From: Sulfonitrofixus sp039714575
GTDB taxonomy: Bacteria > Campylobacterota > Campylobacteria > Campylobacterales > Sulfurimonadaceae
Assembly (NCBI GenBank): GCA_039714575.1
Contig: JBDLJE010000043.1
Location: 1-20,548 of the forward strand
DNA length: 20,548 bases
Direction of reading: 5' to 3'
In this document: positions 1 to 6,597 of the stretch, one piece after another
Layout: each line of letters starts with the position of its first letter
How positions within the stretch are numbered: position 1 is the stretch's first letter
The notes under the pieces: model-generated
The model's database searches: none
What the model saw: only the letters and a program-made list of their open reading frames with translations
Told to the model about the DNA's origin: nothing
Made by a program: the position numbers and the translations under genes

Positions 1-20
1 TCATACATTCCTGCGATCAT
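1..20 (-). CDS. 5' end of a probable leftward gene, cut by window edge
   Basis: On the minus strand an ATG at 20-18 opens a frame reading M-I-A-G-M-Y that is still open at the window edge. It is preceded by GGAGA (30-26) with 5 nt spacing, a better ribosome binding site than most genes here have. Only about six codons are visible, so no product can be named. If real, this gene diverges from the oad operon, and the repeat element at 43-314 lies in the shared upstream region. It could also be chance; the call rests only on the start codon and its spacing from the GGAGA. Confidence 0.35.
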
Positions 21-76
21 TAAGGTCTCCAATATAAATTTGTATAGGGCACCTCTAAAAATCCTAGTCATCCTCA

Positions 77-174
77 GCGATAGAGAGAAACACACAATCA
101 AGGCGATCCTTTGAAGACCTAGCCGCAGCTAAGTCAAAAAGGGGCAACGCGGAGTGTGTGTTTCTCTCTATCGC
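77..174. repeat. internal hairpin arm A of the MITE-like element
   Basis: A perfect 19-bp inverted repeat, GCGATAGAGAGAAACACAC at 77-95 against 156-174, encloses an imperfectly paired middle. The apex at 116-135 contains TAGC-CGCA-GCTA flanked by GAC and GTC. The whole arm can form a long bulged hairpin. Confidence 0.7.
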
Positions 175-181
175 CCTATGG

Positions 182-280
182 GAGGTAAAAAGAGAGCGAT
201 CTTGCACAGAATTTTTCATCGTCGTAGCTTTGGCTATGACTCAAAAAAGTTATGCACAACCTCATCTCTCTTTTTGCCTC
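182..280. repeat. internal hairpin arm B of the MITE-like element
   Basis: GAGGTAAAAAGAGAG at 182-196 pairs with 266-280 with one mismatch. The middle pairs imperfectly, and the apex at about 221-240 has GTCGTAGC and GCTATGAC around a TTTG loop. The apex TAGC/GCTA and the following TCAAAAA resemble arm A, so the two arms may be related copies. Confidence 0.6.
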
Positions 281-380
281 TGAGGATAACTAGGGTTTTT
301 AGAGGTGCCCTATAGTAATTTTAACTAAATGATGCTCAAATTATTATTTATGAAGTTCTCTGTTTTATGACATAAGAGAA

Positions 381-394
381 GATTAATATTAATC
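381..394. promoter_or_regulatory. 14-bp perfect palindrome upstream of oadGAB
   Basis: GATTAATATTAATC is a perfect palindrome about 120 bp before the probable oadG -10 box. A dimeric regulator could bind it, but such AT-only palindromes also arise by chance in AT-rich intergenic DNA. The rest of 315-532 shows no supported gene; the only other repeat seen is AAAGGCTTT near 457 and AAAGGGCTTT near 487. Confidence 0.25.
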
Positions 395-500
395 AACAGA
401 TGGCCACATAACCCCTTCTGAAATAGCGTTAGAAAGTAACATTTAAACAATTAACAAAAGGCTTTAATCCAAGCATGTAATAGTTTAAAGGGCTTTGTAC

Positions 501-526
501 TAATATAAGCAAAATTCAGTGAAAGG
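501..526 (+). promoter_or_regulatory. probable oadG -10 box and ribosome binding site
   Basis: TAATAT at 501-506 is -10-like and lies 26 nt before the oadG ATG. AAAGG at 522-526 is a fair Shine-Dalgarno with 6 nt spacing. No clear -35 is visible, as is common in Campylobacterota. Confidence 0.35.
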
Positions 527-532
527 CCAAAT

Positions 533-775
533 ATGGAAGTTAATTATGTATTTGAAGGCTTGAAGATCATGATGCTTGGGATGGGAACAGTTTTCTCGTT
601 CCTTGTTATCTTGATCATTTTGATGAACGTCATGTCCAAGATCGTACACCGTTTTTTTCCAGAGCCCAATGATGTGGAGAACAATACATCACCGGCCATG
701 GACAACAACGCAAAAAAGGTCGCAGCGATCACTGCTGCGATCATGCACCACAGACAAGCAACTAAACAAGGATAA
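533..775 (+). CDS. oadG: oxaloacetate decarboxylase gamma chain (OadG)
   Basis: This is the small membrane anchor of the Na+-translocating oxaloacetate decarboxylase, which holds the alpha (carboxyltransferase/biotin) subunit to the beta (Na+ channel) subunit. The 80-residue protein has one N-terminal membrane span at about residues 8-34, containing GLKIMMLGMGTVFSFLVI, which is the characteristic OadG pattern. A polar cytoplasmic tail follows. The length is normal for the family. The ATG at 533 has AAAGG upstream. The stop at 773-775 lies 2 nt before the oadA ATG, so the two are translationally coupled, and the gene order G-A-B is the classical one. Family OadGs bind Zn2+ through the C-terminal tail; the histidines in MHHRQ (about residues 71-75) could serve, which is an inference. 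Confidence 0.85.
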   Translation: MEVNYVFEGLKIMMLGMGTVFSFLVILIILMNVMSKIVHRFFPEPNDVENNTSPAMDNNAKKVAAITAAIMHHRQATKQG

Positions 776-777
776 AA

Positions 778-2556
778 ATGGCTAAGAAGTTTATTGACAT
801 TATGGACACGACTTTCCGTGACGGATTCCAATCTGTCTTCGGCGGTCGTGTATTGATGGACGACTTTTTCCCTGCAGTAGAAGCAGCGAAAGAGGCAGGG
901 ATCACACACTTTGAATTTGGTGGAGGGGCGCGTTTTCAGTCACTTTACTTCTATTTGAATGAAGATGCATTTACGATGATGGACCGTTTCCGTGAGATAG
1001 TTGGACCGGATGCAAACCTTCAGACACTTGCACGTGGTGTTAACACCGTTATGCTCGACACAGGTTCACGCGAACTGATCGACATGCACGCAAAACTGTT
1101 TAAAAAACACGGTACGACAACGATCCGTAACTTCGATGCATTGAACGATGTTGAGAACCTTAAGTACTCAGGTGAGCGTATCAGCCACCACGGTCTTAAA
1201 CACGAAGTCGTTGTAACGATGATGGACCTTCCACCTGGATGTCACGGTGCACACGATGTCGGCTTTTATGAGAAGACACTTCGTGAGATCCTGGACAGCG
1301 GTATCCCTTATGACTCTATCTGTTTCAAAGACGCTTCAGGTACATCTAGCCCGAAAAAAGTCTATGAGACGATCAAGATGGCTCGCGGTCTTGTGCCGGA
1401 AGACACACACCTTCGTCTTCATACCCATGAGACGGCAGGTGTCTCTGTATCAGCTTACATGGCGGCACTTGACGCAGGTATTGACGGCATCGATATGGCA
1501 GCAGCACCGGTTTCAGGCGGTACGTCACAGCCGGACATCCTTACGATGCTTCATGCGACTAAAGGTATGGACTATGACCTTGGCGGTCTGGAGATCGATA
1601 AGATCCTTACCTATGAGAAAGAGGTTCAAGCCTCTTTAGAAGATTACTTTATGCCGCCTGAAGCGACAATGGTCTCTCCACTGATCCCATTCTCGCCGAT
1701 GCCGGGTGGTGCGTTGACAGCAAATACGCAGATGATGCGCGACAACGGCATCCTTGAGCGTTTCCCTGACGTCATCGATGCGATGCGTGAGGTGGTTGAA
1801 CGCGGCGGTTACGGTACGTCTGTAACGCCTGTTTCACAGTTCTACTTCCAGCAGGCGCTTAACAATGTGATGCAGGGCCCTTGGAAAGCTATTGCTCCGG
1901 GTTACGGAAAGATGGTACTGGGTTACTTCGGTAAGACACCTGTTGCACCGGATCCTGAGATCGTAAAGATCGCTTCTGAGAAGATGGACCTTGAACCGAC
2001 GACCAAGAAGGTTCTTGAACTTACAGATGCAGACCCGACCAAGTCGTTGGGACACTGGGAAAACATCTTGAAAGAAGAGGGCATCGAGACGAGTGAAGAG
2101 AACATCTTCATCGCAGCAGCATGTCAGGAAAAAGGTATCGCATTCCTTAAAGGCGAAGCAGAAGTAAACGTACGTAAAAATTCAGATATTCAAACAGAGG
2201 AAACATCAATGGCAGCAGGTAACTATACAGTCGTAGTAGACGGTCAGCAATTCAGTGTGCAGGTAGCAGAAGGTTCAGGCGACATCCAGGTCGTAGCAGC
2301 AAGCGGTGAGACAGCAGCACCTGCAGACACAGCAACTGGTGTTGGAATCGACATTAAAGCACTTCTTCCGGGTGCAGTCTGGAAGATCGTTGCCAATCCG
2401 GGTCAGAGTGTTGCTGAAGGTGACGTTATTATGATCCTAGAGTCTATGAAAATGGAGATCGACGTTGTTGCCCCTAAAGGCGGCGTGATCAAATCAATCA
2501 ATGTTGCGGTCAATGACAAAGTGGTTGAAGGTCAACTAGTAGCAGTTATTGGATAA
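778..2556 (+). CDS. oadA: oxaloacetate decarboxylase alpha chain / PycB-type biotin carboxyltransferase
   Basis: This cytoplasmic biotin-dependent carboxyltransferase moves the carboxyl group between oxaloacetate and biotin. The 592 residues hold a TIM-barrel carboxyltransferase domain (about 5-275), a conserved PYC/OADA domain (about 290-465), a linker, and a biotinyl domain (about 515-592). Metal and catalytic residues of the family appear as D10 (DTTFRD), K184 (FKDASG), H215 and H217 (LHTHE). ESMKM carries the biotin acceptor K558. SGGTSQPD and MPGGALTAN are also typical. The barrel diverges from classical OadA (FEFGGGARF where many have EVWGGATF), and I recall the Campylobacterota PycB subunit having this form. 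In a two-subunit pyruvate carboxylase the same protein works with PycA. Here the flanking oadG and oadB argue for the Na+ pump complex, though a shared role is possible. Confidence 0.88.
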   Translation: MAKKFIDIMDTTFRDGFQSVFGGRVLMDDFFPAVEAAKEAGITHFEFGGGARFQSLYFYLNEDAFTMMDRFREIVGPDANLQTLARGVNTVMLDTGSRELIDMHAKLFKKHGTTTIRNFDALNDVENLKYSGERISHHGLKHEVVVTMMDLPPGCHGAHDVGFYEKTLREILDSGIPYDSICFKDASGTSSPKKVYETIKMARGLVPEDTHLRLHTHETAGVSVSAYMAALDAGIDGIDMAAAPVSGGTSQPDILTMLHATKGMDYDLGGLEIDKILTYEKEVQASLEDYFMPPEATMVSPLIPFSPMPGGALTANTQMMRDNGILERFPDVIDAMREVVERGGYGTSVTPVSQFYFQQALNNVMQGPWKAIAPGYGKMVLGYFGKTPVAPDPEIVKIASEKMDLEPTTKKVLELTDADPTKSLGHWENILKEEGIETSEENIFIAAACQEKGIAFLKGEAEVNVRKNSDIQTEETSMAAGNYTVVVDGQQFSVQVAEGSGDIQVVAASGETAAPADTATGVGIDIKALLPGAVWKIVANPGQSVAEGDVIMILESMKMEIDVVAPKGGVIKSINVAVNDKVVEGQLVAVIG

Positions 2557-2560
2557 GCAG

Positions 2561-3895
2561 ATGAAGTTTTTAGTCCTTAAACTTTTTGCGATCATGCTTT
2601 TTAGCCTCTCGCTTCATGCATCTGCTGCACATGAACCTGCGGCAGACGGTGCGGCTTCAAGCACATTCAAAGAAGAGACCTACCAGTCTCAGACATTCGG
2701 TGAGATGACGATGAGCTTTTTGAAGTCAACCGGTGTCAGTGCCATCTTGTACCCTGATCCAGATGAACTTAGTTCACATGGTGAAGCGATGAGTGATTTC
2801 CACAAGTCGTGGGGCCGTGTCTTGATGATCTTGATCACTTTTGTGCTCTTCTACCTGGCGATTGCCAAAGGGTATGAACCGTTGCTGCTCTTGCCGATCG
2901 CCTTTGGTGGTCTCTTAGCCAACATTCCGGTGGCTAACATCGCAGGAGATCACGGATTCCTGGGTGTTATCTACAACATGGGTCTGGCCAACGAGATGTT
3001 CCCGATCATTATCTTTATGGGTGTTGGGGCGATGACCGATTTCGGTCCGCTTCTCTCCAACCCTAAAACAGCACTCCTCGGCGGAGCTGCACAGTTTGGT
3101 ATCTTCAGTACATTGGTTGGTGCAGTGGCACTTTCACAGTACACAGACCTGTTTAGCTTTACACTTCAGCAAGCAGCTGCGATCTCGATCATCGGCGGGG
3201 CTGATGGTCCGACCTCGATCTTTATTGCAACTAAACTGGCACCGGAACTCTTAGGTGCGATCGCGGTTGCGTCATACTCATATATGGCCTTGGTGCCTAT
3301 TATCCAGCCTCCGATCATGAAGGCGTTGACAAATGAGAAAGAGCGTAAGATCAAGATGGTGACACTCCGTCACGTCAGCCGTTTAGAGAAACTTGTCTTC
3401 CCTATTATGGTCCTTACTCTTGCTATTATGGTCCTTCCGGCCTCGACGCCGCTGATCGGTGCCTTTATGTTCGGTAACTTCTTAAAAGAGTCGGGTGTGG
3501 TTGAACGTCTTAATGATACGCTTCAAAATGCCCTTATCAACATCGTGACGATCTTCCTGGGTCTTGGTGTCGGTTCAAAACTGGCAGCAGATCAGTTCCT
3601 GGTAGTGGATACTTTGGCGATCTTGATTCTTGGTCTTGTTGCATTCTCTGCAGGTACGGCAGCCGGTGTTATCATGGCGAAGATCATGAACCTGTTCCCT
3701 GGAACAAAGGTCAACCCGCTTATCGGTTCTGCAGGTGTCTCTGCGGTTCCTATGGCGGCGCGTGTCTCTAACAAGGTCGGTATGGAATATGACCGCTCAA
3801 ATATGCTTCTAATGCATGCTATGGGTCCTAACGTTGCCGGTGTTATCGGTTCGGCTGTTGCAGCAGGTGTTATGATCTCTATCTTCGGATCGTAA
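2561..3895 (+). CDS. oadB: Na+-translocating oxaloacetate decarboxylase beta chain (OadB)
   Basis: This integral membrane subunit decarboxylates carboxybiotin and couples this to Na+ export. The core has about nine to eleven hydrophobic segments. The family signature IIGGADGPTSIFIATKL carries the essential Asp (D215 counting from the ATG at 2561). AGVSAVPMAARVSNK near the C-terminus is also diagnostic. I chose the ATG at 2561 over the in-frame TTG at 2549. It has GGATAAG just upstream, does not overlap oadA, and gives a clean signal-like N-terminus (MKFLVLKLFAIMLFSLSLHA). This signal and the roughly 60-residue hydrophilic stretch after it precede the first conserved span and are longer than in the classical enterobacterial protein. 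A probable terminator follows, so this ends the oad operon. Confidence 0.88.
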   Translation: MKFLVLKLFAIMLFSLSLHASAAHEPAADGAASSTFKEETYQSQTFGEMTMSFLKSTGVSAILYPDPDELSSHGEAMSDFHKSWGRVLMILITFVLFYLAIAKGYEPLLLLPIAFGGLLANIPVANIAGDHGFLGVIYNMGLANEMFPIIIFMGVGAMTDFGPLLSNPKTALLGGAAQFGIFSTLVGAVALSQYTDLFSFTLQQAAAISIIGGADGPTSIFIATKLAPELLGAIAVASYSYMALVPIIQPPIMKALTNEKERKIKMVTLRHVSRLEKLVFPIMVLTLAIMVLPASTPLIGAFMFGNFLKESGVVERLNDTLQNALINIVTIFLGLGVGSKLAADQFLVVDTLAILILGLVAFSAGTAAGVIMAKIMNLFPGTKVNPLIGSAGVSAVPMAARVSNKVGMEYDRSNMLLMHAMGPNVAGVIGSAVAAGVMISIFGS

Positions 3896-3909
3896 TACTT
3901 TATTATCAA

Positions 3910-3944
3910 GATGGTGCTAACCCACCGTCTCTTCTCTCTTGTTT
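3910..3944 (+). terminator. probable rho-independent terminator after oadB
   Basis: GATGGTG (3910-3916) can pair with CACCGTC (3923-3929), with one G:T pair, around a 6-nt loop. A pyrimidine-rich tract with TTGTTTT follows. It lies 15 nt after the oadB stop. The T run is interrupted, so strength is uncertain. Confidence 0.5.
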
Positions 3945-4046
3945 TCTCCTTTGTTACCTTTTTACCGCAAAAACAGATTAGTTATCAGTCACTTAAGTTT
4001 TTAAAACATAGATTTATATTATGATAATTGTATATTAATAATATAT

Positions 4047-4071
4047 TATGATATTTGTAATAGTATAGGAG
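4047..4071 (+). promoter_or_regulatory. probable promoter and ribosome binding site of the Hpt gene
   Basis: A strongly AT-rich stretch (about 4000-4066) contains the -10-like TATGAT at 4047-4052. AGGAG at 4067-4071 sits 5 nt before the ATG at 4077, which favours that start over the GTG at 4071 that overlaps the AGGAG. Confidence 0.35.
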
Positions 4072-4076
4072 TGTGT

Positions 4077-4901
4077 ATGTTCTGGTTGGCTTTTATCTCA
4101 ATTATTCTGTTTATCATCTTTCTTCTTGTTGTTCTTGTCTCTACAACAAGAACTTCTACCGGTATGTCCTTACGAAGTGCGAAAAAAGAGCAAAAAGAAA
4201 AACCTGAAAAACAGCGTAAAAAGCCAAAGGCAGAAAAGAGAGCCGCGAAGGTCATTGAAAAGCCGCCGGTTGCAGTTGAAGAGGTCTCTAAAGCAGACGA
4301 AGTCATTGAGCCGCAAGAGAAGAGAACGCAAGAAGTTGAAGAGACCTTTACGGCAGAGACAGAACCTCCGGTTATTGAACCAGTGCAAGAAGAGGTGCCT
4401 TCAGCGGTCGATGAGTCGTTTATTCAAGAAGAACCAGAACCCGTTCAAGAGAGAGTTGAAGTTCCTGTTGAACCAGAGAGACCTGTTTTTGAAGAACGTG
4501 TAACGGAAGTTATAGAAGAGCCGGTTGTCGAAGCGCTGCAGGTAGAAGTAGAAGCTGAAGAAGAGGCCTATGACTACCCGGTCTTTGACAATACCCGTAC
4601 AATGGAAGAGTTCGGTCTCTCAAAAGATGAGGCCGACGACTTTATTGTTGACCTCATACACCAGGTCGAAGTCGAGATGCCGGGTCTTGAAGAGGCTGTA
4701 AGCAGGCAAGACAACAAAAAAATAGAAGATGTCTCGCATATGATCAAAGGTTCAGCTATCAACCTGGGAACAGGCGGTATTGCCGATGTGCTGATCGACT
4801 TTAACACCTATATGAAAACGGCGAATGACCCATCGGTGATCGCAGGACACATGCGTAACCTTCGCCGGGCACTAAAAGTGCTCAAAGAGCAGTTCCAGTA
4901 G
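4077..4901 (+). CDS. membrane-anchored histidine-phosphotransfer (Hpt) protein
   Basis: This is probably a phosphorelay intermediate fixed to the inner membrane. Counting from the ATG at 4077, residues 2-22 are one hydrophobic span (FWLAFISIILFIIFLLVVLV). Residues about 33-61 are rich in Lys/Arg (KKEQKEKPEKQRKKPKAEK) and residues about 65-165 are rich in Glu, Pro and Val. The C-terminal roughly 100 residues form a helical Hpt domain whose SHMIKGSA motif matches the family HxLKGSA pattern, giving phosphorylatable H221. No histidine kinase or receiver gene is in the window, so its partners are elsewhere. The alkyltransferase gene starts 4 nt after the stop. The linker may let the Hpt domain reach away from the membrane, which is an inference. 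The Hpt call is good; the pathway is unknown. Confidence 0.75.
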   Translation: MFWLAFISIILFIIFLLVVLVSTTRTSTGMSLRSAKKEQKEKPEKQRKKPKAEKRAAKVIEKPPVAVEEVSKADEVIEPQEKRTQEVEETFTAETEPPVIEPVQEEVPSAVDESFIQEEPEPVQERVEVPVEPERPVFEERVTEVIEEPVVEALQVEVEAEEEAYDYPVFDNTRTMEEFGLSKDEADDFIVDLIHQVEVEMPGLEEAVSRQDNKKIEDVSHMIKGSAINLGTGGIADVLIDFNTYMKTANDPSVIAGHMRNLRRALKVLKEQFQ

Positions 4902-4905
4902 CGTT

Positions 4906-5214
4906 GTGACCCCTTTTCAAGAAGAGGTCTACAGAGCCTTGGAAAAGATACCAAAAGGCTCTGTCACCACGTACGGTGCTATAGCAAAGTACCTGGGTAC
5001 TAAAGCGGTGCGTGCTGTCGGTACGGCTGTCGGTAAAAACCCCAATGCACCTAAAACCCCATGCCATCGTGTTGTCCCCGTCAGCGGAAAAATCGGTAAC
5101 TACTCGGGTGAGGGCGGTGTTGCGACTAAGATCAGACTGCTTAACGAAGAGGGTGTGAAAGTCAAAGAGGGAAAGATAGTAGATTTTAAACAACTCTTGT
5201 ATATTTATGAATAA
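4906..5214 (+). CDS. ogt: methylated-DNA--protein-cysteine methyltransferase, catalytic domain only
   Basis: The protein repairs O6-alkylguanine by transferring the alkyl group irreversibly to its own cysteine. The 102 residues correspond to the C-terminal DNA-binding and catalytic domain of Ogt/MGMT. PCHRV (C53) is the acceptor motif, RAVGTAVGKNP holds the Arg finger and neighbouring conserved residues, and NYSGEGG follows as usual. Having Cys and not Trp in the motif argues for an active alkyltransferase and against the non-catalytic ATL proteins. The N-terminal RNase-H-like domain of full-length Ogt/Ada is absent. The start is GTG at 4906, with no in-frame ATG nearby and only 4 nt after the Hpt gene stop, so translation is probably coupled. 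The next gene has its own promoter. Confidence 0.85.
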   Translation: MTPFQEEVYRALEKIPKGSVTTYGAIAKYLGTKAVRAVGTAVGKNPNAPKTPCHRVVPVSGKIGNYSGEGGVATKIRLLNEEGVKVKEGKIVDFKQLLYIYE

Positions 5215-5273
5215 AGTCTGACTCTCATCTTGATCAAAGTAATATTGTGGACATGTTTGCTCATAGAGAATGT

Positions 5274-5279
5274 TATAAT
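5274..5279 (+). promoter_or_regulatory. -10 box upstream of the YeeE/YedE gene
   Basis: A perfect TATAAT at 5274-5279, preceded by TG two bases upstream, lies 29 nt before the ATG at 5309. No good -35 is visible. The expected leader is roughly 20-25 nt. Confidence 0.5.
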
Positions 5280-5308
5280 TTAGACTCAAAAAATGTTAAA
5301 GAAAAAGT

Positions 5309-6538
5309 ATGTATAAAAATCAGAGTTTTTTAGGTCTGGGGCTTTTAGCTCTTGTCATTGTGCTGGGTGCTATGAACTTGGCATCGATGGAGCTTTTTTA
5401 CAGACTTCTTATAGGACTGGGATTTGGTTATGCATTAGCCCGTGCATCGATGGGGTTTGCGGGAAGTGTCAACCGCTTAAGCCGTACGGGCTCATCGACC
5501 TTGGCTTCTGCACTGCTTATTATGTTTGTTATCACGGCGGTGTTTACTGCCTTTTTTATTTATGAAAATGAAGCGGCTTACCGTCTCAACATCTACCCTA
5601 TCAACCTTGGTCTGATCGCAGGTGGACTGATGTTTGGGTTTGGTATGGCGTTTACTTCATGTTGTGCAACCGGTTCGTTGACGGATGTCGGTTCAGGTTT
5701 CTCACGTGCTTTTGTCAGTATCTTTTTTCTCTCGTTTGGGGTTTTTCTTGGTTTCAGTACACAGGCGACAAGTGCTTTTGTAAAAGAGTCCTGGGTCTCA
5801 ACGACAAGGGGAGAACTTTTTCAAGGCGGGGTGTTTCTTCCCGATCTGTTTTTGTTTGATGGTGTCAACGGCTATCTTGGCGCTATTATGGTAACAGCAC
5901 TTTTGGCAACTCTGGTTATTATGGCTGCACGTAAGTATGAGCAGTATTACAATGAAAAGAACCATATCGTTTTAGAAAAGCAGGAACAAAAAAGTGTCAC
6001 AACCTATGAAAAGATCTTTGTTCAGCCATGGAACATGCGTGTAAGCGTTGTTATTATTGCGCTTCTTTTCGCTTCGCTGCTTTGGCTCTATGAGAAGGGG
6101 TGGAGTGCCTCTTCAGCCTTTGGACTCTGGTTCGCAAAACTGTTGATGCTTTTTGGTGTTGAGGCTCAGACCTTGGCAGACTTTACGCACCGACCGCTTT
6201 CTCTTTTTACAACACCTCTGCTTGAACATGGAACGAGTATTCAGAACTTTGCCATTATCTTGGGAGCGATCTTGTACCTGCTTATTGCAGGTCGCTTTAA
6301 AGCCAAATTCAAAGCAGGTCTCAGCATAACGGGTAAAGACTTTATGCTCTACGCCTTTGGCGGTTTTATCATGGGCTTTGGAACACGTCTCTCCAATGGC
6401 TGTAACGTGGGTGCACTCTACACACCTATAGCCGAGTTTTCTCTCTCTGGATGGCTCTATCTGGTTGTTGTGACGACAGGCGGTTTTGCAGGGAACTGGT
6501 ATGTCAAGAACTATATCAACAAAAGCTGCAGTATCTAA
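5309..6538 (+). CDS. YeeE/YedE family membrane transporter (probable thiosulfate or sulfur-compound uptake)
   Basis: This 409-residue polytopic inner membrane protein has two similar halves. Each contains the family loop of a Gly-rich helix followed by Cys: FGFGMAFTSCCATGSLTDVG (C118, C119) and GFGTRLSNGCNVGALYTP (C365). Characterised members of the family (E. coli YeeE/TsuA) pass thiosulfate along a row of cysteines. Here a third site, in the first helix pair (about residues 45-55, MGFAGSV), has Ala where some members have Cys. A hydrophilic cytoplasmic segment (about 211-238) separates the halves. The gene has its own TATAAT promoter, and no tusA-like partner is adjacent. Transport of a reduced sulfur compound is a family-based guess, and selenium or other substrates are possible. 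Confidence 0.75.
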   Translation: MYKNQSFLGLGLLALVIVLGAMNLASMELFYRLLIGLGFGYALARASMGFAGSVNRLSRTGSSTLASALLIMFVITAVFTAFFIYENEAAYRLNIYPINLGLIAGGLMFGFGMAFTSCCATGSLTDVGSGFSRAFVSIFFLSFGVFLGFSTQATSAFVKESWVSTTRGELFQGGVFLPDLFLFDGVNGYLGAIMVTALLATLVIMAARKYEQYYNEKNHIVLEKQEQKSVTTYEKIFVQPWNMRVSVVIIALLFASLLWLYEKGWSASSAFGLWFAKLLMLFGVEAQTLADFTHRPLSLFTTPLLEHGTSIQNFAIILGAILYLLIAGRFKAKFKAGLSITGKDFMLYAFGGFIMGFGTRLSNGCNVGALYTPIAEFSLSGWLYLVVVTTGGFAGNWYVKNYINKSCSI

Positions 6539-6549
6539 ACAAGAGTCTG

Positions 6550-6571
6550 GTTAACATGTATAGGCTACAAT
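6550..6571 (+). promoter_or_regulatory. probable promoter of the CPWC thioredoxin-fold gene
   Basis: TACAAT at 6566-6571 lies 16 nt after the start of GTTAAC (6550). The same spacing recurs at 7464-7485 and, with GTTAAA and TAAAAT, at 10613-10634. AGGA at 6587-6590 is the ribosome binding site for the ATG at 6598. Confidence 0.4.
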
Positions 6572-6597
6572 CTCATCACTTATTACAGGACTAATCG

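Larger units (their letters stand above)
43..314. mobile_element. MITE-like non-coding element with 35-bp terminal inverted repeats
   Basis: The sequence at 43-77 matches the reverse complement of 280-314 at 33 of 35 positions, both starting TATAGGGCACCTCTAAAAA. The 272-bp interval encodes no plausible protein. Inside are two more inverted repeats, 77-95 with 156-174 (19 of 19 pairs) and 182-196 with 266-280 (14 of 15), so the single strand can fold as a closing stem carrying two long hairpin arms. The outermost TATA is its own reverse complement, so a TA or TATA target duplication cannot be separated from the repeat end. This is what a miniature inverted-repeat transposable element looks like. 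The ends remind me of IS5-family termini, but that is only an impression. It lies between oadG and a probable divergent gene. Confidence 0.7.

Noticed and set aside
77..174. Hairpin A as a CRISPR repeat or attC-like site
   Set aside because: There is no regular repeat-spacer pattern and no integrase or cas gene, and the arm is nested inside a terminal inverted repeat.
329..370. Possible 13-codon leader peptide upstream of oadG (start 329)
   Set aside because: No ribosome binding site, no regulatory codon run and no attenuator hairpin beside it.
3592..3909. Reverse-strand open frame opposite oadB
   Set aside because: A shadow of the oadB coding strand with no recognisable protein features.
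4170..4503. Alternative frames over the Hpt linker giving Leu/Arg/Phe-rich peptides
   Set aside because: They result from the repetitive GAA/AAA-rich linker codons read out of frame.
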